Shown here in pieces: positions 40,239 through 50,344 of a stretch of DNA of 64,000 bases (the stretch's first letter is position 1; every line of letters starts with the position of its first letter). The DNA comes from Marinicella algicola (GTDB lineage: Bacteria > Pseudomonadota > Gammaproteobacteria > Xanthomonadales > Marinicellaceae): contig NZ_JAQOMR010000001.1 in the NCBI RefSeq assembly GCF_028401385.1, positions 1,056,501-1,120,500 of the forward strand. Reading direction: 5' to 3'. Below the pieces are notes generated by a model, which did not search any database, had not been told where the DNA came from, and saw nothing but the letters and a program-made list of their open reading frames with translations. The position numbers and the translations under genes are program-made.

Positions 40239-42886
40239 TCAGCTTTTCAACATCCGATCGACAATATCCCTCAGGTTGCGGGACAGGTCGTCATGAGACG
40301 CAATGCGTTTGATTGCCTTGCGGGCCAGCGCGCGCCGGCCTGGCTCAAGTGCCTCGAACGAGCGCATCGCCGTCATCAGCCGAGCCGTCAGCGTGGCATT
40401 GCGCTTGTCGGAGGTCAGGATGAAATCGGCGAAGAAGGCATAACCGGCACCGTCGGCGCGGTTGAAGCCGGTCGGGTTCGACGAGGCGAAGGCCCCAATG
40501 AGGGCGCGCACGCGATTGGGGTTGGTCTCGTCGAAGGCCTCGTCGCCCATCAGCGCTGCAACGCGCTCCAGCGTCGCCTCTCCGGGTACCGTTGCCAGCG
40601 TCGAGAACCATTTGTCGAGCACGAGCGGTTCATCGGCAAAGCGCTGCCTGAAATCGGCAAGGGCATTTTCGGTCTCCGCTGAACCTGCAAACTGGTGCGC
40701 CAGCACGCGCATGGCGGCCAGCATGTCGGTCATGTTGTCGGCTTTCTCATAGGCTCGGCTGGCGCGGTGCGGGGACTTTTCGGCAGCAGCCGCAAGGGCA
40801 AGGGCGGCATTGCGCAGCGCCCGGCGGCCGGCGCCCTCTGCATCAGGACTGAAAGCGCCGGTATTCTGCATCTCCTCCGCCAGCTGCGCGAACGTATCGC
40901 GTCCGACTGTGGCAATGGCTTCAACCACTGCCTTGCGCGCCACATGGATCGCATCCGGATCGACATCGCCACCGAGCTCGCGTCCAATCTCGAGTTCGCC
41001 AGGAAGCGTCAGGGCAAGCGCCCGGAAAGCAGGCTCAAGTGTTGCATCTTCTGCCGTGGCCACCAGTACCTCGCTCAAGGCTGCGTCGGTCACCACCGGT
41101 TTACCCGCCTTGGCGTCCCTAGCGGCCTTCACAAGCACCTCAAGCGCCAGCGCATTGACCGTATCCCAGCGGGCGACCAGATCGCTCTCGGCGCCTGCGA
41201 TGCGCAACCTGTCTTCGCGCGACTGATCGAAACGGATTTTCACCGGTGCGGAGAAATCACGGTTGACTGATACGGCTGGCCGGGCGCCGATTCCTCGAAC
41301 ACAAAGGCCTGTTCGCTCTCGGTGATCTCCAAGACGTCCTTCCGGTGTTCTCCGCCGGTGATTGCCGTCGGGGCCATGTCGTCGCCATTGGGACCAATAA
41401 GTCCGACCCGCAGCGGAATGTGCAGCGGCTTCTTGGTGCTTTCGCCGGGCGTCGGCGGTGTGGTCTGGCTGAACGTCAGCTTCAACTGGCTCTTCTTTTC
41501 ATCATAGAAGCTTGCGACCGATATCACCGGTGTACCGGCCTGGTGATACCAGAGCGCAAAATGCGAGAGGTCATGGCCGGTCGCGTCCTCGAAGCATTTG
41601 AGATAGTCCTCGATCGTCACAGCGCCGCCGTCATGACGTTCGAAGAACAGATCAAGCCCCGTGCGGAACCCGTCATGGCCGAGAAGCGTGGCAATCATCC
41701 GCGAGACTTCCGAGCCTTTCTCGTAGACCGTCGTGGTGTAGAAATTGTCGATCTCGAGATATTGCGTCGGGCGCACCGGATGGGCGAGCGGGCCACCATC
41801 TTCCGGGAACTGGTGGGCACGAAGGAACTTGACCTCATCGACGCGCACAACCGGGCGTGAGCGCTGGTCGGCGGAAAACTCATGCTCGCGATAGACCGTC
41901 AGGCCTTCCTTCAGGCTCAGCTGGAACCAGTCGCGGCAGGTTATCCGGTTTCCGGTCCAGTTGTGAAAATATTCGTGTGCCACTACGGCTTCGATCCGCG
42001 CATAGTCGTCGTCGGTCGCAGTTTCCGGGTCCGCAAGGATCAGCCGGTCATTGAAGATGTTGAGACCCTTGTTCTCCATCGCCCCCATGTTGAAGTCGGA
42101 GACAGCGACAATCATGAAAATGTCGAGGTCATATTCCCGCCCGAAGCGCTCCTCGTCCCATTGCATCGAGCGCCTGAGCGAGATCCATGGCATAGCCGGC
42201 GCGCGCCGCCTTGCCGTGCTCGACATAGATCCTGAGTGCCACGTCACGTCCAGACATGGTCGTAAAACTGTCCTCGATCATCGCCAGATCACCGGCAACG
42301 AGCGCGAAGAGGTAGGACGGCTTCATGAAAGGGTCGTGCCACCTGGCCATGTGGCGGCCGTCACCGAGATCCTGTTTCTCGATAAGGTTGCCATTCGAGA
42401 GCAGGAGAGGGCAGGTCTCTTTGTCCGCTATGATGGTAACGGTGTAGACTGCCAGCACGTCGGGCCGGTCGTAAAAATATGTGATGCGGCGAAACCCTTC
42501 GGCCTCGCACTGGGTCGAGTAGATGCCGTTGGTGCGGTAGAGCCCCAGGAGTTGGCTGTTGGCGGAGGGGTTGATCCGTGTCTTGATCGTCAGCTTGAAC
42601 GGGCCTTCCTCGGGAAGATCGCGGATCGTCAGGAGTCTGCATCGCAGTCATAGCGTTCGGGCAGAAGCGGCTTGCCGTCGAGCGCGAGGCCGGAAAGCGC
42701 CAGCCCGTCGCCATCGAAAACGAGCGGTGCGGACGGATCGGCGCCGGGCCGCCGGCGCATTAGGATTTCGCTGCCAACGGTTGTCAGCGTTTCGCCGAGG
42801 TCGAATACCAGGTCAACGGTTTCGATGATGAAATCCGTCGGCTGATAGTCTTTCAGGTAAACGGTCCGGTTTTTGTCCGTACGCAT
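40239..42886 (-). CDS. pepN: Aminopeptidase N, M1 family (three frame breaks)
   Basis: About 882 residues when joined, the normal PepN length. It starts [19 protein letters not shown] after AGAGGAAG. The M1 signatures are intact: exopeptidase motif GAMENKGLN, and zinc site [10 protein letters not shown] with the second Glu in [13 protein letters not shown]. Breaks lie near 42640, 42182 and 41262. It removes N-terminal residues from peptides in the cytoplasm. Divergent from the EamA transporter gene. Confidence 0.9.
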
Positions 42887-43074
42887 GATCTTCCTCTTTA
42901 ACATTTTTGTGCGGCTGCGCCGATCGATGCACAACAAAGCGCCGAAGCAGCTGAATTGCAAATGCTTCGCCGAATTTTGATGAAATCTGTACAATTGCGC
43001 GGGAAGTGGCGTAAGGACGGCGACATTTCTGCGACCGTTATCGTCGCCCATTCAAACACAAGAATGTGCCCTTC

Positions 43075-44015
43075 ATGCCTTTCGAAGACAACGCCAACCC
43101 CATCCGCGGTATCGTTCTCAAGCTTTCGTCGATCCTTGCCTTTCTGTGTATGCAGACCTGCATCAAGCTGGCGGGGGCGGGGATTGCGCCGGGGCAGGTG
43201 ACGTTTTACCGCTCGCTGTTCGGCATTGTACCGATCATCGTCTATCTCGCCTGGCGCCATGAACTGAAGGGGGCCTACAGGACAAAGCGTCCCGTCGGGC
43301 ACTTTCTGCGCTCCCTGATCGGGATAACCTCCATGGGCATGGGTTTTTACGGGCTGATGCACCTGCCGCTGCCGGAGGTTATTGCGCTTGGATATGCCAT
43401 GCCGCTGCTGTCCGTTGTGTTTGCTGCGTTGTTTTTGGGGAAGTCGTGCGGGTCTATCGCTGGTCGGCTGTCGGTGTCGGGCTTTTCGGGGTGCTGGTCA
43501 TTTCCTGGCCGAAACTGACGCTTTTTCGCGAAGGCGGGATCGGGTCGGAGGACGCCCTTGCGGTGGTGCTCGTTCTGGCCGGTGCCGCTCTCGGTGCGCT
43601 TGCGATGATCCAGGTGCGTCGTCTGCTGGTCACGGAAAAGGGACCGACAATCGTCCTTTATTTCTCCAGCTTTGCGGCGCTTCTGTCGCTTGCCACATTG
43701 CCTTTCGGCTGGGCCCCACTGGCGTTTTGGCCGATGGTTCTGCTGGTTCTGTCTGGACTCTTCGGTGGTATCGGGCAGATCATGATGACCGAATCCTACC
43801 GTTTTGCAGACGCCTCGACGATTGCGCCGTTTGACTACAGCTCAATTATTTTCGGAACTGCGATCTCGTTCTTTATCTTTGCTGAAATCCCGACGATGAA
43901 TACGCTCACCGGTTCTGTGTTTGTGGTCGGCGCCGGCATCTTTATCATCTTTCGAGAGCACAGGCTGGGGCTTGAGCGCCGCAAGATCCGGCGCGTCTCG
44001 CCATCCCAGACCTGA
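43075..44015 (+). CDS. EamA/DMT-family transporter (one frame break)
   Basis: About 313 residues with ten predicted membrane helices in two EamA repeats: LSSILAFLCMQTCIKLAGAG at the start, PLPEVIALGYAMPLLSVVFA at the end of the first repeat, and AIAPFDYSSIIFG-type sequence in the second (STIAPFDYSSIIFGTAISFF). The break at the G-run near 43440 is repaired by one G (FLGEVVRVYRWSAVGVGLFG). Substrate unknown; the family exports metabolites and amino acids. Confidence 0.85.
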
Positions 44016-44025
44016 ACTGATCGGC

Positions 44026-45288
44026 TTATTCCGTCTGCGAGGGATCGTACTCGGTTTCATAATCGACCGCGATACTGCCAGCCGGATCTGTACCGCGCAT
44101 GGGAACAGCAATGGCGTGGAAGTCACTGCGTTCATCAGCCGAGACGGTGGGGTTGCCGCGCATCACACGCCAGCCGGCATAGGCGGCGTAGATAGCGAAA
44201 CCGATTGCGAGATACAGCATCAGGCCACGGGGCCCAGCGAGTTCCATCGCACTGCCGCCGATCAGCGGACCGGCAACCGTACCGAAACCGTACAGGATCA
44301 TCAGCGAGCTTGAGATCGTGACATATTCGCTCGGATCTGCACGGTCATTGGCATGGGCAACATTGAGAGAATAGATCGGATAGAGCATGGAGCCGACGAT
44401 GAATGCCGCGCTGTAAAGCAGGCGCGGGGTTTCTGGCGACATGAAAAACATTGCAAAAGCCGCGACAACGCCGACGCCGCCGCAGGCGCTCATCACATAG
44501 CGCCGGTCGGTCAGGTCGGATATGCGTCCGATCGGGATCTGACCAAGCGCGCCGCCGGCCAGCACAAAGGCCAGCAGGGTCGCGCCCTGACCCGTCGTGA
44601 AGCCGCTCTGCGTCGTATAGACGCCGCCGAGGCTCGACCATGTGCCGGATAGTATCCCGGCCAGAATGGCGCCGACAAAAGCGGCTGGCGAGCGCTGATA
44701 GAGCTTGCGCAGACCGAGTTGCACCTGCGCAATCGGTGCCGGAGACTGGGCTGTCGAGAGTGCGGTTGGAAGAATGGAGATGGCAAAGACGATACCGCAG
44801 ACGATGAACAGCGTTGTATTCAGCGGGTCGCCGAGGGGAACGAGATATTGTCCGCCGATCGACCCGGCGAGTGTTACCATCATGTAGATTGAGAACACCG
44901 AGCCCCGGGTTTCGTTGGTCACCCGTTCATTCAGCCAGCTTTCAATCACCAGATAGCAGCCTGCGACTGCAAATCCCGAAATCGCCCTGAAGACAATCCA
45001 TGTGCGCCAGTCAACAAGAAGGGAACTGGCGAGGATCGAGGCCGTCAGCAACGTAATCAGCGCGCCAAACACCCGGACATGGCCGACGCGCAGCACCAGT
45101 TTCGGGGTTGCGATACACGATACAGTAAAGCCGACGGTATAGCCGGTCGCGATCACCGAAATCAGGATCGGTGACCATCCTTCTGCCACCGAACGGACTG
45201 GAATCAGATAGTTCATCAGCCCGTAACCAACCATCATCAGCATGGCCGAAATCATCAGGGACGCAATGGAGACGAGACTGGCAAACAT
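44026..45288 (-). CDS. MFS transporter
   Basis: 420 residues, intact, twelve predicted membrane helices. MFS motifs are visible in the loop ATPKLVLRVGHVRVFGALI and in QIPIGRISDLTDRRYVM. The soluble acidic C-terminal tail ends DYETEYDPSQTE. It resembles the YcaD-like sugar/efflux group, but the substrate is not assignable. Convergent with the EamA gene with a 10-bp gap, and divergent from the gene at 45524. Confidence 0.88.
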   Translation of the reverse strand: MFASLVSIASLMISAMLMMVGYGLMNYLIPVRSVAEGWSPILISVIATGYTVGFTVSCIATPKLVLRVGHVRVFGALITLLTASILASSLLVDWRTWIVFRAISGFAVAGCYLVIESWLNERVTNETRGSVFSIYMMVTLAGSIGGQYLVPLGDPLNTTLFIVCGIVFAISILPTALSTAQSPAPIAQVQLGLRKLYQRSPAAFVGAILAGILSGTWSSLGGVYTTQSGFTTGQGATLLAFVLAGGALGQIPIGRISDLTDRRYVMSACGGVGVVAAFAMFFMSPETPRLLYSAAFIVGSMLYPIYSLNVAHANDRADPSEYVTISSSLMILYGFGTVAGPLIGGSAMELAGPRGLMLYLAIGFAIYAAYAGWRVMRGNPTVSADERSDFHAIAVPMRGTDPAGSIAVDYETEYDPSQTE

Positions 45289-45523
45289 GGGATTCTCTCG
45301 CTGCGGTGTTCAAGAGTGTCTCTGGTTTCCGCCGGAAGCACGGCCAGCGCGGCGACTTCCGGCCCTATAGGATTTTCGTCACGATGCCGCAACCTTTTTC
45401 AGGCGTGATTTTGCGTCTGTATTTTCCCTTTCGGATCAACTAGGGTCCGCCAAACACAAAAGACGAGAGGCCTGGAAGCGGTCCAATTTCTGGCACGCAG
45501 GCGCCGGTAAACATATTTGAGCA

Positions 45524-46371
45524 ATGCCGCTATCATCAGACACGATTGCGAACCACCCTTCCTTCCTCCCTTCACTTTCGCTTTACAGCGAAAATCTTAC
45601 AGGGGTTTACCAGGAAAACCAGCGCCTTGGTGCCAATTTCGGTTCACAACGCCGCTGGCTGATATCGCAATCGGCGCTTGCCCTTTATTGGGGCGGGAGC
45701 GGAGGGCTGACCATCAGCGCTCTGATTGATATGCTGAAGCCCTTCAAGGTTGCCAGCCCCAACACGATCCGAGACTATATCGATGAAACTCTTGCATACG
45801 GTTTCCTTCAGCCTGACCCTGCACGTCAAAGTCTGAGGCCGCGCTATTTCGCGCCGACTGAGCCGGTTTACGACGCCATTGGCCTCTGGTTTACGGCAAA
45901 CCTGTCAATCCTTGACGCGCTCGATGGGGCTGGCCGCGTGGCGGAATTCTCCGCGCGGCCTGAGTTGATCCCGGCCATTCAGCCACATCTTGCCAGGGGT
46001 GCCTTCATGACTCCGCCTGGCGCGAACCGCCGCCGCGGATTGCGCTGCTGCAGAAAACGATCTCCGGCGGTTTGGTAATGGATAACATCATCATTCTGGT
46101 CGGGCACCAGAAACGAGATCGGGGACGATACCTGATCCCGGCTCTCAATGCGCGGGAGATCGCCCAACGGATACTGATCTCGCGTACACATCTTCAGCGC
46201 ATCCTGCGCAAGATCATCAATGTCGGGGCAATTGGCTGGACGGGTAAGCCATTCGAAAGCGTGATGTGGGTCGACGGCGCCTTCATCGATGAATATATTT
46301 GCTGGCAGGCCGTCAAGTCTCATCACCTGGACAGGGTTTTTGGCGTGGTTGCAGGACAGAAGGTCGATTAG
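45524..46371 (+). CDS. Winged-helix-like protein of unknown function (one frame break)
   Basis: The joined product has about 282 residues. The first half contains LTISALIDMLKPFKVASPNT, which looks like a winged-helix recognition region, followed by a domain with YGFLQPDPARQSLRPRYFAP. After a missing C near 46007 the second half has a second helix-turn-helix-like stretch, NAREIAQRILISRTHLQRIL. No family name can be given. Probably a DNA-binding regulator of the MarR or replication-initiator-like fold, by inference only. Monocistronic. Confidence 0.55.
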
Positions 46372-46577
46372 GAACTGCCTGCAAAGGCCGGACTATTTCT
46401 GGTAAAATGCCCTTTTGCTTGGTGTCTACCCACATTTAGCTATGTTTCATGTTTAATATGAGATTTACCTCAAAGTCTTATGATGGTTGTCTTGAAGGCC
46501 ACGCGCCAGGCTATCATCATGAAGGATATTTTGATCTTACCTTACTCGGCGCTTAAACCGCTCGACTGGACAAACGG

Positions 46578-47840
46578 ATGCGATTGATGGATTCCGAATT
46601 GCCTCAGACGGCTGACACAAGACCTGTTGTGCAGACGCTTAACCGTGCGCCTGAACGTGTTTTGCTGGTCGACCCATATGGTCTGATCGAAATTGCCAAT
46701 GAGGCAGCGCTTTCTTTTCTGGGGGCTGGTGAGACTGATGTTTGTGGAACATCGCTGGTCTCCTGGTTTTCGGAGGCTAACCGCAAGGATATAGAGCGGG
46801 CAATGGCGCGTGTGCTTTCCGACGATCCCGGCAATCGGCTGGAGGAAGTTTCGGCGGATTTCTCCGGTGGTTCCGGCGGAAGTTCGCAGCTTTCGATTGC
46901 CCGCATGCGCCACCGCGATGGGGTATGCGTGGTGGTAAGCCCGACCTCGGGTATGCGCCAAACATCGCACAGGACTGTACCCATGCCTAAGGTCGACAAC
47001 ACCGAATTCGGTATCGCGACACCCGAGAGCGGACGGCCGCTACCGGTGCGTCAAGAAAGAGATTCCGCACCCGTGAACAGTCAGATGCCATGGAACACGC
47101 TGCGTACCCGCTCGTCTGCGGAACCGGTGCGCCCCCAGCGCATTTCCAAAAACGTCTTTGCCCGGCAGCCCTCCGATCAGGAGAATGAGGCCACAGACCT
47201 GGAATATCTTCATTCCAGTATGCCCGCCCCAGCGATATCCGGACGCGCTGAAACGCTGCAGCCGAAAACCATTGACAGCGCTAGCACAGCCGAGGGAAAC
47301 ACCATCGCTCAGACCTCGCCTGCGTCTCCATCGACGCTATTTAATCGCGACATTTATGCCGAATTCGAAACCGAACGTGATCGCAAGGAACGTCAGCATG
47401 ATACACCGCTGATCTCTCCGGAAAAATGTCTTCGCGCTGCGCTCCAGCAGTATCGTAGCGAGGCGCTGGCCGAGAGTATCACGCTGGTAACGAAGGTTGG
47501 TGAGGGAGGCCGTGGTGTCCCCGTTGATGACGTGTTGTTGACTGCGTTGTTTTCGCATCTCATTGAGCGGCTGATTGCTGTGTCGCCGCCATATTGCGAT
47601 GCCCAGATCACGCTTGAGGCCACGCAACCGGAAGGCTTTCTGGCCCGGTTCACTGACATTGGCAGGGGATTGAGCGAAAATGAGCTCGATGCTGTCTTCA
47701 GTCAGCCGGAACTGTCCATGGGGATTTCCCACACCTGTCTCGTCAAGGCACAGGAGGCCGCTTCCGGACTTGGCTTGAAGTTTTCGGTCCGGACAGCGGT
47801 GGAAACCGGAACGACCGTCGAAGTGGCCTTCATCGACTGA
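46578..47840 (+). CDS. PAS protein with histidine-kinase-type ATPase domain but no HisKA
   Basis: 420 residues, intact. A PAS-like domain (VLLVDPYGLIEIANEAALSF) is followed by a long disordered, Ser/Thr/Pro-rich middle (about residues 130-270). The C-terminal GHKL-like ATPase fold is divergent: N-box position LFSHLIERLIAVS, then DIGRGLSENELDAVF and GLGLKFSVRTAVETGTTVEV. There is no H-box, so autophosphorylation is unlikely. A bidirectional terminator follows. Function unknown. Confidence 0.6.
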   Translation: MRLMDSELPQTADTRPVVQTLNRAPERVLLVDPYGLIEIANEAALSFLGAGETDVCGTSLVSWFSEANRKDIERAMARVLSDDPGNRLEEVSADFSGGSGGSSQLSIARMRHRDGVCVVVSPTSGMRQTSHRTVPMPKVDNTEFGIATPESGRPLPVRQERDSAPVNSQMPWNTLRTRSSAEPVRPQRISKNVFARQPSDQENEATDLEYLHSSMPAPAISGRAETLQPKTIDSASTAEGNTIAQTSPASPSTLFNRDIYAEFETERDRKERQHDTPLISPEKCLRAALQQYRSEALAESITLVTKVGEGGRGVPVDDVLLTALFSHLIERLIAVSPPYCDAQITLEATQPEGFLARFTDIGRGLSENELDAVFSQPELSMGISHTCLVKAQEAASGLGLKFSVRTAVETGTTVEVAFID

Positions 47841-47861
47841 TAACGGCGCGCGCATACAGAA

Positions 47862-47890
47862 AAGCCGGGACGTATCCCGGCTTCTCAAAA
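47862..47890. terminator. Bidirectional intrinsic terminator
   Basis: AAGCCGGGA (47862-47870), loop CGTA, TCCCGGCTT (47875-47883), with A-rich and T-rich flanks on both sides. It serves the PAS/ATPase gene from the left and possibly the small minus-strand gene from the right. Confidence 0.75.
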
Positions 47891-47964
47891 GTACTGCGAT
47901 TTTTCCATGCTGCGTTCAGCGGCGCAGGTCCGGTGCCGAAGACCAGAGCTCCGGCGTCAGCTGT

Positions 47965-48156
47965 TCACGCGCCGAGAGCCCGCATTGCCGGGCGCCGAGT
48001 GCTGGCGTCGTGATGGCCAAGTGTCTTGGCAAAGCCCTTGGCAATCGCGCGGTCGATGCCCCGCTGGCCATGGTAGCCATTGGTCGAGCGTCCGAGTTCG
48101 AGAGAAATGCGCGTGTTCTGCATAAGGGTTTCGTCCATGTCCTGTACGTGTCTCAT
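47965..48156 (-). CDS. Small basic protein of unknown function
   Basis: 63 residues, MRHVQDMDETLMQNTRISLE then LGRSTNGYHGQRGIDRAIAK and a basic tail ending RALGA. The start at 48156 follows AGGAACC; longer forms starting upstream lack a ribosome site. No domain is recognised. A perfect terminator 75 bp beyond its stop supports it being a real transcript. Confidence 0.45.
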   Translation of the reverse strand: MRHVQDMDETLMQNTRISLELGRSTNGYHGQRGIDRAIAKGFAKTLGHHDASTRRPAMRALGA

Positions 48157-48372
48157 TGCCTTGGTTCCTGTGGATCCTCCCAAGACATGAGCTCTTATCC
48201 CTGAAACGCCCGCGACGAGCAATGGGCCCTGCCGGAGGGCAGCCATGCGCCTGGCGCATGCCGGTGTTAAAGGATTGGAAACATTTTAAATTTCCGGCGA
48301 CGATAACCGACTTGAATGCTCTTTGGATAGGGTGCGTTTCCGTTTCAGATGGCCGTCATTTTCCGGGTGTGG

Positions 48373-49213
48373 CTAGTCGAGACGAGCCTTGAAAGCCAGT
48401 AGGTCGTGCCAGGCCGGCTTCTTGTTGGCGGGGGCTGCGAGAAGCTCTGTCGGGGAGAACGTCACCAGTGCCTCGACAGAGTGTCCGTCGATCTCGCGCG
48501 TATGCCATTTGCCGCGCAGATCGAAAACGGTCTTGGTGCCGTCAATCAGCATCCGGCTCGCGAAATTGCCGAGTACGAGAAGAATACGAGGTTCAGCAAG
48601 CGCGATCTGGCGCTCGATAAACGGCCGGCAGATGTCCATTTCCGAAAGGGTGGGGCTGCGGTCTCCCGGAGTACGCCAGGGAATGGCGGTGGTGACTGCA
48701 ACCGCCTCGCGCGTCAGGCCAATGGCCGCGAGCATCCGTTCGAACAGGCCGCCTGCACGTCCGGCAAGCGGAGCGCCGTAGCGGTCATCATCGCCGGTCG
48801 GAAAGCCGCAGATTGCCAGAATTCCGCTCTCCGGCAGGGTGTCGAGCGCGATAGTCGAGCGTGCATTATGCTTTAGATTGCATCCCGAAAAACCGTTCAG
48901 GACGGTTTTAAGCTCGTTGAGGAGCGTGCGGATTCGGCCGCAAACTGCGCATCGGAAACGGCTTTTTCATCTGGTATCGTTGTCGCACCGCCGGTAGACC
49001 GCGGCACGGGCGCTGCCTGAGGCGCTGATACCGGTGCTGCCGGTGCTTTTGCCGGGGAGCGGCTGGACCTTTCTTCGGCGCCGCAGCAGGCGTTTCGGCA
49101 CGGACCGTCAGATTGACGGGTTCGTCCTCTATCAGCATGTCCACCCCTGCATCGGCATAAAAATGCAAAAGGGCTGCTGCTTCGCGCGCTGTCAGTTCCC
49201 GGGTGGTGGTCAT
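48373..49213 (-). CDS. Uracil-DNA glycosylase superfamily protein, divergent (at least two frame breaks)
   Basis: The N-terminal helix LTAREAAALLHFYADAGVDM and acidic linker are typical of rhizobial family-4 UDGs; the Ala/Pro-rich spacer crosses frames near 49060 and 48932. The core reads NGFSGCNLKHNARS, then FPTGDDDRYGAPLAGRAGGL and FERMLAAIGL, and ends with AEPRILLVLGNFASRML and VEALVTFSPTELLAAP. Where active family-4 enzymes have GEAPG-type catalytic motif A, this protein has GFPTG, and only one of the usual Fe-S cysteines is evident (GCNL). The joined length of about 280 residues is normal. Activity is doubtful. Confidence 0.7.
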
Positions 49214-49279
49214 TATCTGTCGTGCTTCCCTCAGGCGGCCGCCAGGCCGCCCGCCAGTGCGTTTATAACTGCATTGATA

Positions 49280-50067
49280 TCAGATTGCGCGTGTTGCGCC
49301 ACCATCACAGCGGATCAGGCTTCCCGTCAGGTAGCTTGCCTGCCTTGAGCAAAGGAAGGCGGCCACGCTGGCAAATTCTTCGACGCGCCCGAGCCTGCCC
49401 GCCGGGATCGTCGCCAGCGAAGCCTTACGCACGTCAGTCAGGCTCTGGCCACTGCGCTCGGCATTGGCGTGATCCAGTTCATCGATCCTGTCGGTGTGGA
49501 TGCGACCCGGCAGAAGAAGATCTGCGGTGATGCCGGAGGCCGCCACTTCGTTCGAAAGTGTCTTGTTCCAACCGACCAGTGCCGAGCGCAGCGTGTTTGA
49601 AAAGGCAAGATTGGGAATCGGCTCGATCACACCGCCAGAAGCAACAGTCACAATCCTGCCCCAGCCCTTTTTCTGCATCTGCGGGATCAGGGCATTGGTC
49701 AGCGTGATGATCGGGGAAACCATCGACTGAAAAAAGCGGCTGAGCTTTTCCGGGCTCATGTCGGCCACCGTGCCGGGCGTCGGGCCGCCGGAGTTGTTGA
49801 CGAGGATGTCGACGCCGCCAAGTTTTTCGTTGATGGCCGACAGCAGATCCTCAACGAAGTTCTCCGCGGCGATGTCGGCGACTGCGAAATCCGCTTTCCC
49901 CGGCGTCGTGTCATTGATGACCTTGCAGTTTGCCGCAAGCCGGTCTTCGGTGCGTCCGCAAAGAAGCACATGCGCGCCTTCCTTTGCCAGCGCTTCGGCG
50001 ATGCCGGCTCCCAGACCGCGTGAAGAGGCAAGCACCACGGCCTTTTTTCGGCAATACCAAAATCCAT
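49280..50067 (-). CDS. SDR-family oxidoreductase (one frame break)
   Basis: About 262 residues from MDFGIAEKKAVVLASSRGLG. One A missing from an A-run near 50045 separates the start from the rest. NAD(P)-binding TGxxxGxG equivalent is ASSRGLGAG, then VDILVNNSGG (NNAG equivalent). A serine lies in RIVTVASGGVI, but the usual Tyr-x3-Lys is not clear (FSNTLRSALVGWNKTLSNE). C-terminal CDGGATR. Likely a reductase or dehydrogenase with atypical catalytic residues; substrate unknown. Confidence 0.8.
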
Positions 50068-50344
50068 GAAAAACTCCCTTGGCCGGAAACGGCCGATTTC
50101 TCGAAAATGAATGGCAGAATTTGGCATTCACCATAGACGCCTGCCATGTCGTCAATCAATCATTATCGGACGCAAGGACAGGCACTTAGCGCGCTGAGAC
50201 TGTGGAAACCTTATCTGGCCTGGGCTCTGGCCTGGTGGCCAGATGCTTTCAATTTGCCCGGAACGTCTCTAGGAATAGTCAATCAGGCTTACGAGAAAAC
50301 GTGCGTCGGCGATTTCGGGTAATCGTGGCACGGGAAGGGATGAT

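Noticed and set aside
50160..50344. Open plus-strand frame with WKPYLAWALAWWPDAFNLPG upstream of ETF-QO
   Set aside because: No plausible start codon with a ribosome site and no family match; probably chance.
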